A DNA stretch of 64,000 nt from Impatiens glandulifera. Lineage: Eukaryota; Streptophyta; Magnoliopsida; Ericales; Balsaminaceae. This document shows positions 1 through 11,490 of this stretch, in pieces (positions within the stretch are counted from its first letter, which is position 1; every line of letters starts with the position of its first letter). The DNA lies in contig NC_061862.1 of NCBI RefSeq assembly GCF_907164915.1, forward strand, positions 125,683,641 to 125,747,640. Direction: 5' to 3'. The notes below the pieces were generated by a model that saw only the letters and a program-made list of their open reading frames with translations, did no database searches and had not been told where the DNA came from. Position numbers and translations under genes: made by a program.

Positions 1-839
1 TGAACTGTTCTCTCATTAATTATTTAACGATGAAAAACGTAATTATTTTAATTTTTCTTAGTGTATGAATCTATTCAATAATTTATTTAACATGTTAATT
101 AAGTGATAATAAATGTTTTAATCGCAACTTCTTACTTAATTCACCTTCAAACTTTTAAAAACAACAACAAAATAGCTCTAATTTTATTTATGGTGCAAAT
201 AAATTCTTAAATTTTTCCATTATTTAAAAATGAGTATGAATTTATAGTTTTCATGGTTGAAAGTCAATAATCATAGAAACAAGACTATAAAATATATCAA
301 ATTAGTAACATGTTTAAACCATGAACTAATACATAAATTAGTGATATGTCCGTACATTTGTACTGTTAAAAACAAACGGTAAACCAACATATTCCTTATT
401 ATCGATATTTTTTAACTCATTTCCGTTAATCAACAATCTTATTCTAACCCACTTACCAACTCACTTCCGTTAATCTTTATTATGCAGAATGAACACTTAA
501 CTATTACAACACTTAAGATTGTTGATTTTTTTTATAATTTTATATATGAATATATAATTGATATAACTAACAATTATATATATAGAATGGAAAGTATATA
601 TATATATATACAATTATGAAAAAATATTTATATATAATAAATTATAAAACGAATTTAAAATATTATTAGTTTTGTTGTTTAAAATGTTGAAGTTATATTG
701 TTAGAAATGTCACACGTTCATCAATTTTAAAGATAAGTTTAAATATAAAGTGTTATTAGTCTAGTTGGCTAAAATGTTAAACTCATATTGTAGTGTTGCA
801 AGTTCAAATCTTGTGTATATCACATTTTTTATTTAATTT
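1..839. other. AT-rich intergenic DNA
   Basis: No gene is visible. The stretch holds a short TA microsatellite near 597-616 and long A/T runs. From about 745 it passes into a sequence with a tRNA-like 'AGTTGGCTAAAATG' and 'CAAGTTCAAATC', which resembles the SINE-like copy near 52.2 kb. Confidence 0.6.
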
Positions 840-905
840 TTTATGTTTATGGGTGGGAGGGTCAACCAACGATCTACCCAAATGTCCATTACTTTCACAT
901 ACATA
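747..905 (+). repeat. Degenerate SINE-like repeat, copy 1
   Basis: Contains 'CTAGTTGGCTAAAATG' followed by 'GCAAGTTCAAATCTTG', then a T-rich stretch and 'GTTTATGGGTGGGAGGGTCAACC'-type sequence split over the line. The same order appears at 52138-52277. The first two motifs resemble degenerate Pol III A and B boxes of a tRNA-derived SINE. The family name is unknown to me. Confidence 0.35.
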
Positions 906-963
906 TCCAAATTAACCACAGTTCTCAACTCAACAATTCAGACAATTTAAAAATTAAGCATTA

Positions 964-1019
<56 letters not shown>

Positions 1020-2563
1020 TATAGAAGTCTAATATTACTTATTATTATATATTTAATTGAAAAAAATAAAAATATTAAAAAAATCAATTAACCAATTCAT
1101 TTAAATTTTTATATCTATAATGATTTTGATTATTTAATAACCAAATTCAAGGGTGCATTCTTAAAAATTCTTGGGCATGATCCTAAACCCTAAATAACCC
1201 TCCGTAGAAGAACCCTTATGCTTTCTTTCCAATGTTTTTTTTACTCTAAGACAACATTCCCTCCATGGAATGCCCCTTAGGTTTTTATCACCAATGTGAG
1301 CTTCCTGTTACCGATAGGCATCAATCCAATTATTCAAGCCAACATTTCCTTCATAGACGAACCCTTAAATTTTTTTCACCAATGTTTGTGTTACTCAAGT
1401 CAACATTATCGCTTTTGTTTCAACTACCAATGTCCGCGCACTCATATATAATAATTACTTTTTTGGGAGGGATTTGAACCTTAGTATCAAGTTTATGGTT
1501 GGGCGGGTGAACTCATGACTGACTCAAGTATCCATTTACTTTCACATACATATCTATATTCACCATAACTCTTTACCCGACAATCCAGTCACTTTATAAA
1601 TTAAGCATTAGTATATATAGATTATCTATTGCCTCTAATATTCCTTCTTATTATATATTTATTTGAAAAAATAAAAATTTAAAAAAAAAATAACTAACCA
1701 ATTCTTTTAAGTTTTTATATCTATAATGATTTTAATTATTTAATAACCAAATTCGATGGTGCAATCTTAAACATTCTTGGGCATGATCATAAGCCCTAAA
1801 TCACCCTCCGTGGAGGGACTCTTAGGCTTTCTCTCCAATGTTTGTTTTACTTTAAGTCGGCATTCCCTCGATGGAATGCCCCTTAGGTTTGTATCACTAA
1901 TGTTTGTATTACTCAAGCCAACACTTTATCCATAAACGAGCCTATAGATTTTATCCACTAATGTTTGTGTTACTCAAACCAACATTCTCTCTTCCATTAC
2001 AATTAACAATGTTCGTGCACTCACATATAATAATTACTTTTTTGGAGGGATTCGAACCATAGTATCAAGTTTATGGTTGGGCGGGTCAACCCACAATCGA
2101 CCCAAGTATTCAATTAATTTCACATTCATATTCAAATTAATCACAGCTCTCGACCTGACAATCCAGACACTTTAAAAGTTAATCATTATTATTATATATA
2201 TATAAATTATATATTAGGGTCTAATATTACTTATTATTATAAACTTATTTAAAAAAATAAAAAGATTAAAAAATAAACAAATAAAATTATTAAAAATTAA
2301 CTAACCAATTAATTTAAGTTTTTATATCTGTAATGATATTGATTATTTAATAATCAAATTCGATGGTTCATTCTTAAACATTCTTAGGCATGATCCTAAC
2401 CCTAAATCACCCTACGTGGACCTAAATCACCCTACATGGAAGAACCCTTAGACTTCATCTTAAATGTTTGTTTTACTCTAAGTCAGAATTCAGTCAGAAT
2501 TCCTTCATTGGAATGCCCCTTAGGTTTTATCACCAATGTTTGCATTACTCAAGCCAACATTTA
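840..2563. repeat. Three tandem ~600 bp units
   Basis: The block 'GTTTATGG(T/G)(T)GGG..GGTCAACC', then 'CCATTTACTTTCACATACAT', then a TA run, then 'CTTGGGCATGATC..CCCTAAATCACCCTCCGTGGA', then 'CATTCCCTC.ATGGAATGCCCCTTAGG' occurs three times, starting near 840, 1490 and 2075. The third copy is cut by the copia LTR at 2564. Small internal repeats such as 'CACCCTACGTGGACCTAAAT' occur in the third copy. There are no long ORFs and stops are frequent, so I read this as tandemly duplicated non-coding repeat DNA. Confidence 0.7.
962..1016. repeat. TA microsatellite
   Basis: Almost pure TA dinucleotides inside the first tandem unit. Confidence 0.9.
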
Positions 2564-4027
2564 TATTGGATTAAATTATTTTGACTAAGTGTCAAAGTAG
2601 TTTGACTATTGGAATTTTGATGATGAATGTATATAAACTCAATCTATGCCGTGTAATCGTTTTTGATGCAAGTGTATCGAAAACAAGTTATATTAGACTA
2701 ATTCTTAATGAGGTTCATTAGACTGATTGGGCATTAGATGCATTGAGTTAGACAGAATTAAACGTGCAGTCTAACAAACGTAGTTAGACGTGTAGTCTAA
2801 TAGACGTAGTTAGACGTGCAGTCTAATAGACGTAATTAGACGTGCAGTTTAACATACAGAGTTAGACGTGCAGTCTAACAGACAGAGTTAGACGTGCAGT
2901 TTAACAGGCGTAGTTAGACGTGCAGTCTAACAGATGAGAGTTAGATGTGCAGTCTAACTCATTCAGATTAGTCTAAAGGGATGTATAGTTAGATGTGCAG
3001 TCTAACTAATGGATGTTAGACGTGCAGTCTAACTAATGGAAGTTAGACGTGCAGTCTAACTCCTTCAGATTAGTCAGAAGGGATGTGTTATTAGACGTGT
3101 TGTCTAATCCCATTAGACTAGGTGGTCTAATGGATCCTGCTATTAGACGGGGGCGTCTAATTTCATTAGACGAGGTCATTTATGTGAAATACGTCTAATG
3201 TTATGCTAAAGTAGTTACTTGAAGCTAGCACCCGTCTACCCACGATCAACTAGTTGTACGTTACTCCTTCTCCACTTTCCAGTGAAGATCAGTACGACAT
3301 CCAGTTGTAACCAATTAATTAATTCCACGTAAACAAATATTCTTCCCACTACTCGTTTTGGCAGGAATATCCTAGAAGAATATTTGGCGCACTACCAGAT
3401 TAGTACGGTCACGATCTTGGTGCTCAGAGTCTACTGTGTACTATGGAGGCGTTCCAATGGAAGCTCTCCACGTGTCATTATAGAATATTTGACTGTTGGT
3501 ACCTACTCCTTATTTAAAGATTCTCAAGGACAACGGAAGAACTGCTGGAATTACAAATTATTCAATCTAAGCATACAAACGAGCTGCTTTCTTGTGTTTT
3601 ACTGTGTGTTCAATCAATAGAGAGTTAAAATCAAAGCATTGTTTTAGCTGAGTGATATTCTTCATCATATTCTAAGTTGAACAGAGTTTGTTCTGTTCAA
3701 TAATGAGCTAATCGTGCAAATATATTTTATTCAAAGTAACTTATAGTGAATCTTTCTGGTGGTTGGAAGAAGGGGTGACGTAGGAGAGTTAGCTCTGAAC
3801 ATCCATAAACAAACTGATGTGTCTTTCATTCTGTCATCTTCTCATTCTTGGTTCTTAGATTCAAACCTAAGCAAACGTTTCCGCACTTGAATCGTTCAAT
3901 AGTTTGCAAGGTTTTGTGCATAATAGAAAGTGATTTAAATCCTTAGCATGATTTCTATCAAACCGTTTTTCTTAAGCCATCATCAATAGCCAGACCCCCG
4001 TCTCTATCGATTACGTCGATCCTATCA
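2564..4027 (+). repeat. 5' LTR of copia-like element
   Basis: Begins TATTGGATTA (TG mutated to TA relative to the right LTR) and ends CA just before the primer-binding site. It carries the GTTAGAC hairpin array (2745-3110), a G-box-like CCACGTGTCA near 3468 and a TATTTAAA box at 3511-3518, a plausible LTR promoter. The part after about 3725 has no counterpart in the truncated right LTR. Confidence 0.8.
2745..3180. repeat. GTTAGAC..GTCTAAC hairpin array in 5' LTR
   Basis: About a dozen copies of GTTAGAC-gtgca-GTCTAAC or close variants occur, mostly 25-30 bases apart. Each is a perfect or near-perfect 7 bp inverted repeat around a 5-base loop. Further TTAGACG/CGTCTAA half sites run to about 3180. 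The same array is in the right LTR (10530-10930). Confidence 0.9.
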
Positions 4028-4029
4028 AT

Positions 4030-4041
4030 TGGTATCATAAC
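4030..4041 (+). other. Primer-binding site, Met-tRNA-like
   Basis: TTGGTATCATAAC lies two bases after the LTR end. It matches the plant initiator Met-tRNA-type primer site (TGGTATCAGAGC) with mismatches, and it fixes the LTR end at 4027. Confidence 0.7.
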
Positions 4042-4071
4042 TCTATTTCTATTATCAAGCCTTTTCCAAGA

Positions 4072-5859
4072 ATGTCGACCATAACCAAAGATGCCAGTGC
4101 AACCGTTATCCCCAAATTCTCTAGAGAAAACTATATCGTGTGGAAGAAGAGAGTTTGTGCTCATCTCTCTTCTCTTCATGACGACATGTGGAGTGTTATC
4201 ACAGATGGTCCTATCAAGATCGATAAGGAGAAATCCGAATGAACAAGTAAAGATAAGAGGAAGAACAACCTCAACAACATGGCCTTAGATGTTCTGTACA
4301 GATCTCTCGATGATAGCATGTTCAACTACATCATCGAGTGTGATACTGCTAAAGAGGTCTGGGACAGACTCACCCAACTGTGTGAGAGCAATGAGGAAAC
4401 TAAGGAAAACAAGATCATGATTGCCACTCAACAGTTTGACAGTTTCAAGATGCATCCCGATGAAACAATGAACGAGTTTGACACCAGATTCAGCCAGATT
4501 GTCTCCTCTTTATCTATCCTTGGCAAGACCTATAGTAACAAGGAGCTTGCTATTAAGGTCATGCGTGCTCTTTCGTGGGAATGGGACATAAAGACGATGT
4601 CTATGAGGGAATCCAAAGACCTCAACAAGATCTCACTCTTCGACCTGTTCGCTGATTTTAAGGCCTACGAGTTCGAGCTGAAGTGTAGGATTGAAGAAGA
4701 TTAATCCACATCCATTATCATTGCTAAAGCGTTGGTGACTGCTGAAGAGCCACCAGTCACTACTGATTTGAAGACGGCGGCTCAACAACTGAGCATCGAT
4801 GCCATGTCTCTCTTTGTGAAGAAGTTTGGCAACTTCATGAAGAAGAGCAACTCTAACTCAAGCTCTTCAAATACTAATGATAATAAGAAATCTAAAGCTA
4901 ATGTTAAATGTTATAATTGTGGCATTTCAGGTCATTAACAATCGGAATGTCGAAATCCTAAGCGTGAAGATAAGAAGGATGAAGAAAAAGAGTTGAAGGC
5001 TCTTATGGCAGGAGATGGGAAGAACAAACGAAACCACCGTGATTCTTACCTCTCATCTAGTGATAGTGATGAAGAAGAAGTGACTTTCTTCATGGCAAGA
5101 GAAGATGAAGAAGAGACTCAGGAAACTGAGGTATTTAACTTTTTTTCTAAAATGTTTTCAAGGGAACAACTGGTAGCTGCACTAGATGACATGGTCATAG
5201 AGTACAGAAAACTAGCAGAATCCCTACATGAAACAAAATCGTCACTTAAAGTGTCTCAACCGATCTTATCTCAAATTGAAGATTCAAATATTTTTGAAAA
5301 GAAGGTAGTAGAGATCTCATCCGAGAATGAGATGCTCAAAGAACATATTCAAACTCTTTCTGCTGAAAACAAGAGACTCAACTATGTTTTTAGTGCATGG
5401 ACAAGGTCTGGAGAAGCTGTCAAACATCATATCAGCATGTTAAAACCTGATGGATCTAGATCCTGTTTAGGATTTGATGGCAGTGACCCAAACCGGTCCT
5501 GCAAAAAGTCAAACTCAGCTACCAACAAGCTTAAGACAATAAGCTTTGTTAAAGGGAGTTTAACTGATATTGAATCTGATCCCATTCATGAAAAAGTAGC
5601 TTTGAAGAATGAAATAACTTATGTTCCACCAACTGTGAGCTGGCTGAAAAATAAGTTAGAATCAGCAAACAAGTCTGGCAATCTAAAACCTGACTCTAAG
5701 TCAAGGAGTTTTAAAAGAAAGTCTTCTTCAAAAGCTACGGGATCAGTGGATAGCAGGAAGACATTTGTTAAGTCAAAATCATACGCATTAATCACAACAC
5801 AAAATGGAAAATCCATTAGAATATCTCAGATATGGATTCCTAAGGGACTAATTGATTGA
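4072..5859 (+). pseudogene. Copia gag, three in-frame stops
   Basis: One frame from the ATG at 4072 to the stop at 5857 is kept through three premature stops (TGA at 4240, TAA at 4702, TAA at 4936). The first part has the copia gag start pattern (FSRENYIVWKKRV), then a UBN2-type gag region (about 4279-4700). A CCHC zinc knuckle follows (CYNCGISGH, then a stop, then QSEC). After it come an acidic Ser/Asp-rich stretch and a coiled coil, ending in QIWIPKG, a motif that in related elements lies just before the protease. The frame ends there and no protease follows. Gag would form the particle and bind RNA; this copy cannot make a full protein. Confidence 0.85.
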
Positions 5860-6744
5860 GAACCCAATTGAATATGGGTACCAAAGTTTGTAAATAGTTT
5901 CTTGTGTAGGTGATGTAGGAGGGCTGCAGGAAGGAAGCATGGAGAATACTCTTTTGAGTATACATCTTAGAAGATCAACAATGGCCTTTGTCATTCCAGA
6001 GGACTAAGTGTTTTTATGTGTTAAAAATATTTTTGATCCTAAGGATCTCAAAACATTTGTTTATTCATTTTGTACATGCACAAAATGAGAGGGAAAAAAT
6101 TTCTTTTTAATAAAGATACACTCAGACGAAAGGCCTTAATCGGTCTATTAGACGAGGTCGTCTAAAGGAAAAAGCGTGTACTTAGACGTATTTTTTCTCA
6201 CACTCTATGCATCTAAATTTGTGTGTCTTGGTTAATAACATGTGCAGTTAGACATACACGTCTAATAGACGTTAGACATTTTTACGTCAAAAGCAAGTGG
6301 ATGTTCACGTCTAACCAAACACACGTCTAATACGTGTTGTTCATGCGTAATTAGACGTCGACGTCTAATAGACGTTAGACATCGACGTCTAATAGATGTT
6401 AGACGTATATAAGACACGTGATTAGACGCTTGTGTCTAATATACCCATGTGTCTAATAGACGTTTAGATTTCATAGATGGGTGCAGTAAGAAAAACGTCT
6501 AACTACGTGTATATTAGACCGATCAAGAACAGTTGTCCCACGTGAGGAGATATCTATTTTTCCCGCTCAAACATAAAAACAGTCATCTCCGAATAACATG
6601 AAGACACGTGTCTTTCAAAGTTAAGAGAGAATAACTAATATACCCTCAATATAATGATGACTCTTTGGAAAGGACGTCTAATATTAATTGATGGGCCATA
6701 CCCCTAGGAAAAACGACGGTTATCCTATATGACTCTTGGTAGTC
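5860..6744. other. Spacer with TTAGACG/CGTCTAA motifs
   Basis: No coding frame. Between about 6120 and 6560 the sequence is dense in TTAGAC/GTCTAA half sites, including nested palindromes such as ACGTCTAATAGACGTTAGAC. These are related to the LTR hairpins but less regular. Confidence 0.7.
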
Positions 6745-6752
6745 TATATAAG
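6745..6752 (+). promoter_or_regulatory. TATA box for internal ORF of the copia-like element
   Basis: TATATAAG lies about 122 bases before the ATG at 6874, and the stretch between is CT-rich like a plant 5' leader. This suggests the second ORF was transcribed separately from the LTR. The placement is seen; its activity is inferred. Confidence 0.5.
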
Positions 6753-6873
6753 AACAGTTTTGCATGAGATTGAAAGCTTTTTCTCACTCAAAATTTCTAA
6801 GAACCCTAGATTTCTTTGATCTTCTCTCTCAAAAATCTTTGTTCTCTGTGTGTCTGTTCGTATTCCTTTGAAA

Positions 6874-9800
6874 ATGGGAAATAAGAGAATCACGCTTGGT
6901 CATTGTACTCTGTAGGTTGATTTTCCTTCCGTTTACACGTTCGATCAGCAAGATGTGGTCGAAATGTTCAGATCCCTTGAATATTCCAGTCTGGGAAAGT
7001 ATCTTGGAGGGTCGTTCATCTTCCACGAAAAAGAAGTAAGGGAGTTTTTCAAATCGGCAACAATGGTGGGAGAATCTATTGTAGCAACTGTGAATAGTAC
7101 CGAAATCTCCTTCAACGAAGCTGTTTATGCGGAGTTCTTTGAACTTCCGTTGGAGGGGCATACTTTCAACCTGCATCTTCCATCGGAAGTGACGGAAGAA
7201 ATGAAGAAGGTTTTCTCAGTCGACGGATCGGCTATTCGACTCAACGGGAGCAAGAAGGCTCTCAAACCACAATTTATTCTATTAAATGACGTTTTGGGTA
7301 AAGCTCTTCAAGGGAAGGTGGGGTCCTTCCATTTATATAGTCAAGATTGATTTGACTACATGTCAGCCATCTCAAAAGGGATTCAGGTCAACTGGGCTTC
7401 AACGTTGTACCAGAATCTCTGTTTTGCAATCAATCAGAAGAATAAGGAGAGCATAAACTTTGCTGCTCAACTAAGTCGTCTATTGGAGCATTTGGGGGTC
7501 CCTATGGAGGATTCAGAACCGATCAACTCGACCAGGGTGTACACTATCTTCACAGTTTCTAACACCCTCGTCAAAATAAAGAACAATAAGGAGTCGCTCT
7601 CGGGAGCTTCAAGCCAATAGACGTGTGGAAGGTCCGTTACCCGGTCCAAACATCCAGCGACTTCTGTCATGTCTATAGGAGCCAAACAATCCAAAACTGT
7701 CAACGAGTCTGAGGCTAGTTCTACAATCCATAAGAGTTCTTCGAAGAAGAATTCCGGAATAGTTGATTCTAGAGTCAGGAAAGGTCTAGTTGAACTTGCT
7801 ACCATCCCCATGTCTTCCCTGTCTCCAGTTGCGAGTCAGTTACGAAAATCATCCAAGTCCTCTATTTCGAGAGGAAAAAAATCAAGGGCGCCCCGTGCGT
7901 CTTAATTGGTGAAAGCTTCATCGAAGGTAACCACTCCCCAATCTCTGGCCGAAGTGCCCAAATTCAATGTTCCTGAGATGGAACAAGATAAGTTTGATTT
8001 TAATCATGTTGAGGAATCTGCTGTCGGGCAGACTGTTGATCCAGTTGGTCCAAATTCTGAAAATTTTGACAGGGTTTTATCTCCTATTCATCAACTTGAT
8101 CTAGTAGCCTCTGGTGCTACAGAGTTTATTGAACCAGAGCAAGGTGCAGCTCTTACCTTTGCTGCTGGTGGTGAATCTGAAAAGGCTACTTCTATGTTAA
8201 TAGAAATGTCTCATGTTCCAAATCCTGTCCAAACGGAGTCTTTGGTGACTGGCAAGATAGTTCCAGCCGAACCCTCGCCAAGACTCTTCGTCAAACCTCT
8301 GTCTGTCCATGAAATCATGCGTTCCACAAGACAATCCGCTGGAATCGTTTTTGGGGAACCAAGACCCGCTCCAAAGCCCGTTGAGGTTATCGGAAAAGAA
8401 AATGACATTGTAACCAATGAAAATGAGGAAGTTTTTGAGGCAACGTGTATTGTTGATCTTATGATGAATCAGGCCAAGTCAGCTGCTGCTGAAAAGATAG
8501 ATATCTTCGATACTTGTGTCCTGAACAAAATATCGATTAAATATGATGGGGTCATCAAAGGAAAAGGCATAACTAGTCAATGGTTCAAGCTCGTTGGAAA
8601 TGAGAAGAGAGTCTTGAAGAGGGCCAGGACTTCAGAGGTGTATGAAGCTCTTAAAAGAAAAGAGCTAGTTGAAGCAAATTTGAGAGGAAAAGCTCTCTTT
8701 CCAATTTTGCAGGCCAGAAGAGCAAATTTCAACCCTCTAGAGAAGAGTGCTAAAGCTGAAGAAAAAGCCTTGAAAAGATTGGACGAGATTATGGAGGAAT
8801 ACACTTTGGTTGTTACCCGTTATGTTCAGGGAGCGAACTGCTCATGAGCTAGTCATTTTGAAAGCTCTTCAAATGATGATGAGATCATGGACCTGTCAAA
8901 TGACTGCAATGTTTAAAAAGATGAGCAAGTTGCTGCTCTTTTGATTGAAATAGGATGTTTTTCAGCAGAAGAAAAATGTCTAATGGCTCAACCTTTAATG
9001 GAGAAAGTTGTGGAACCCATTCAAACAATTCCGTCTATCGAAGAAGAAGGAGTTCAAGAGCCGGTTCAAGTTCTTGTTGCTCAATAAAAGGAGGTAGTTG
9101 AAAAGCCAGTTCAAGCTCTTATTTCTCGTAAAGAAGAAGAAGTGTTGAAGTCCCCTGTTCTTGAAACAGAGGCATCGTAAGAGAAAGGGGCTGAAGTTAT
9201 CAGCCTGATGTTGCCAAATCTGAGGGGAACCCTCAAGAGACGAAGAATCAGAGAAGAGTTCCTCATCTGAGGGGGAACCAGTTAAAAATAGATCTTCAAA
9301 ACCTCTACTATTTCCTGGTATCAATGCTGCAAATATTAATGAAAATATTCTAAATCCGTTTCATGATTCAGGGAAACTGTCCGATATAGTTCACAAAGCT
9401 TGTGAAGATGTTTTGGAAGAAGAAGAAGAAGAAGAAAAAAAAAATATGAGAGTGAATCAAAGAAGGATGAACCCGAGCAGTCCATGCAAGTTTATACCCA
9501 AATCATTCCTATTAAGACCGTTCAAGCATATTCGCAAGAAATATCATTGAATGAAGGATCTTCGGCTGAAGGTACAAAGCTCATGAAGTCCATGACTGCT
9601 TTGATAGCAACACTTCAGAAGAATGTGGTAGAAATGGGATCTAATATGGTGAAAATCATGAAGACCTAGAAAGAGGACAAGAAGAAATTCGTTGATCTTC
9701 TTAAAACCCACAAAGAAATAGAGCAGACGCTGAAGAAGAACACATATGAAGTTCATTTGGTCAACAAGACATATTCTAAATTTGAAAAGAACCTCTTCAA

Positions 9801-10151
9801 GCGACAATCCGAGTTGCTTTACATTGAAAGAGCAATCTATGTTGATCTTCAACGTGAGGTTATGGATGGAATAAGCTTAAAAGAGCCGGAGGTCGTAGTG
9901 GTGATCGCGGCGGTAGAAGCACTAGCGGTGATCGCGGTGGCAGAAGCACTAGCGGTGATCGCGGTGGCAGAAGCACTAGCGGTGATCGCGGTGGCAGAAT
10001 CTCTTGCGGCGCTCGTAGTGGCAGAAGTGATGGAACTGGTTGTGGCGGTCGCCCTCTTCCTCCGTTTCAAAATCTTTTGACTGGTGAAGGGATGAGTGGT
10101 GAAGGATTCACCTATCCAATTGATCCACGCGTGAAAAGGGAAGACCAATAA
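6874..10151 (+). pseudogene. Second ORF of the copia-like element, broken
   Basis: A single frame can be followed from the ATG at 6874 to about 9180 through stops near 6916, 7348, 7618, 7903, 8845, 8914, 9085 and 9178. After that the frame shifts. The N-terminal ~230 codons (VEMFRSLEYSSLGKYL, VREFFKS, FNEAVYAEFFELPLEG, VNWASTLYQNL) resemble, from memory, a repeat-associated protein family seen in Gesneriaceae annotations and sometimes labelled plant transposon protein. The middle is Ser/Lys/Glu-rich. Near 9560-9870 there is a coiled-coil-like stretch (KLMKSMTALIATLQKNVVEM). The end is a Gly/Arg repeat, read in the frame that ends at 10151 (FTYPIDPRVKREDQ). No enzymatic motif is visible and the function is unknown. 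Confidence 0.65.
9893..10012 (+). repeat. 27 bp tandem repeat coding GRSTSGDRG
   Basis: Three full copies and partial flanking copies of a GC-rich 27 bp unit (GGCAGAAGCACTAGCGGTGA, then TCGCGGT). In the frame that continues to 10151 it gives a Gly-Arg-Ser repeat typical of RNA-binding tails. The Ala/Val-rich reading in the neighbouring frame is a shadow. Confidence 0.85.
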
Positions 10152-10324
10152 TCTCTCCTCTTTAAACTATCTTCTGTTAGTTTATGAATTTCATTTACTA
10201 AACATGGTTTCTGAATATTTGCTTTTGGGAAGTGTTTATGTAAATTTGTTGAACAAGTTTAAGTCTTTATTTTATATGATGGGTGTTTAATTTGTTACCT
10301 ATGCAAAGTTTTAACATCATCATC

Positions 10325-10338
10325 AAAAAGGGGGAAAT
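10325..10338 (+). other. Polypurine tract
   Basis: AAAAAGGGGGAAAT directly precedes the TG that opens the right LTR at 10339; this is the plus-strand priming site. Confidence 0.8.
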
Positions 10339-11490
10339 TGTTGGGTCAAATTATTTTGACTAAGTGTCAAAGTAGTTTGACTATTGTAATTTTGATGATG
10401 AATGTATATAAAACTCAATCTATGTCGTCTAATCGTTTTTTGTGCAGGTGTATCGAAAACAGGTTATATTAGACTAAGTCTTAATTAGGTTCATTAGACT
10501 TATTGGGCATTAGATGCATTGAGTTAGATAGAGTTAGACGTGCAGTCTAACAGACGAAGTTAAACGTGTAGTTTAATAGACGGAGTTAGACGTGTAGTCT
10601 AACAAGCAGAGTTAGATGTACAGTTTAAAAGACGGAGTTAGACGTGCAGTCTAACAGACGGAGTTAGACGTACAGTCTAACAAACGTAGTTAGACGTGTA
10701 GTTTAACAGATGAGAGTTAGACGTGCAGTCTAACTCTTTCAGATTAGTTTGAAGGGATGTATAGTTAGACGTGCAGTCTAACTAATGGATGTTAGACGTG
10801 CAGTCTAACTAATGGAAGTTAGACGTGCAGTCTAACTCCTTCAGATTAGTCTGAAGGGATGTGTTATTAGACCAGGTGGTCTAATGGATTCTGCTATTAG
10901 ACGAGGGCGTCTAATTTCATTAGATGAGGCCGTCTAAGTAAAATACGTCTAATGTTATGCTTAAGCAGTTGCTTGAAGCTAGCACCCGTCTACCCACGAT
11001 CAACTAGCTGTATGCTACTCCTACTCCACTTTCCAGTAAAGATCAGTACGACAGCCAGTTGTAACCAATTGATTAATGTCACGTAAGCAAATATTCTTCC
11101 CACTAGTCATTTTTGCAGGAATATCCTAGAAAAATATTTTGCGCACTACCAAATTGGTACGGCCACGATCCTAGTGCTCAAAGTCTGCTGTGTACTATGG
11201 AGGTGTTCCAATGGAAGCTCGCCACGTGTCATTATGGGAGATTCGACCGTTGGTACCTGCTCCTTATTTAAATATTCTTAAGGACAACGGAAGAACTGTT
11301 GGAATTACATATTATTCCATCTAAGCATACAAACGAGTTATTTTCTTGTGTTTTACTGTGTGTTCAATCAAGAGAGAGTTAGAATCAAATCATTGTTTTA
11401 ACTGAGTGATATTCTTCATCATATTGTAAGTTGAACAGAGTTTGTTATGTTCAACAGTGAGCTAATCGTGCAACTGTATTTGATTCAATG
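10339..11490 (+). repeat. Truncated 3' LTR of copia-like element
   Basis: Starts TGTTGGGTCA and runs parallel to 2564-~3725, including the GTTAGAC array (10530-10930) and TATTTAAA near 11265. The match stops at about 11490 (GTATTTGATTCAATGTAA); the last ~300 bases of the left LTR are missing, so no target duplication can be scored. Confidence 0.8.

Larger units (their letters stand above)
2564..11490 (+). mobile_element. Old copia-like LTR element lacking pol
   Basis: The same ~1.1 kb sequence starts at 2564 and at 10339 in the same orientation, so these are LTRs. A Met-tRNA-like primer site follows the left LTR, and a purine tract (AAAAAGGGGGAAAT) precedes the right one, which begins TGTTGGGTCA. 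Inside are a gag reading frame with stops (4072-5859), a spacer rich in TTAGAC motifs, and a second degenerate ORF (6874-10151). No protease, integrase, reverse transcriptase or RNase H is visible, so the copy is non-autonomous or internally deleted. The LTRs differ at roughly 8% over the first ~150 bases by eye, so it is old. The right LTR is truncated. Confidence 0.85.

Noticed and set aside
9757..10080. Frame with Ala/Val-rich repeats
   Set aside because: Shadow of the Gly/Arg repeat frame, which joins a sensible C-terminus and stop.
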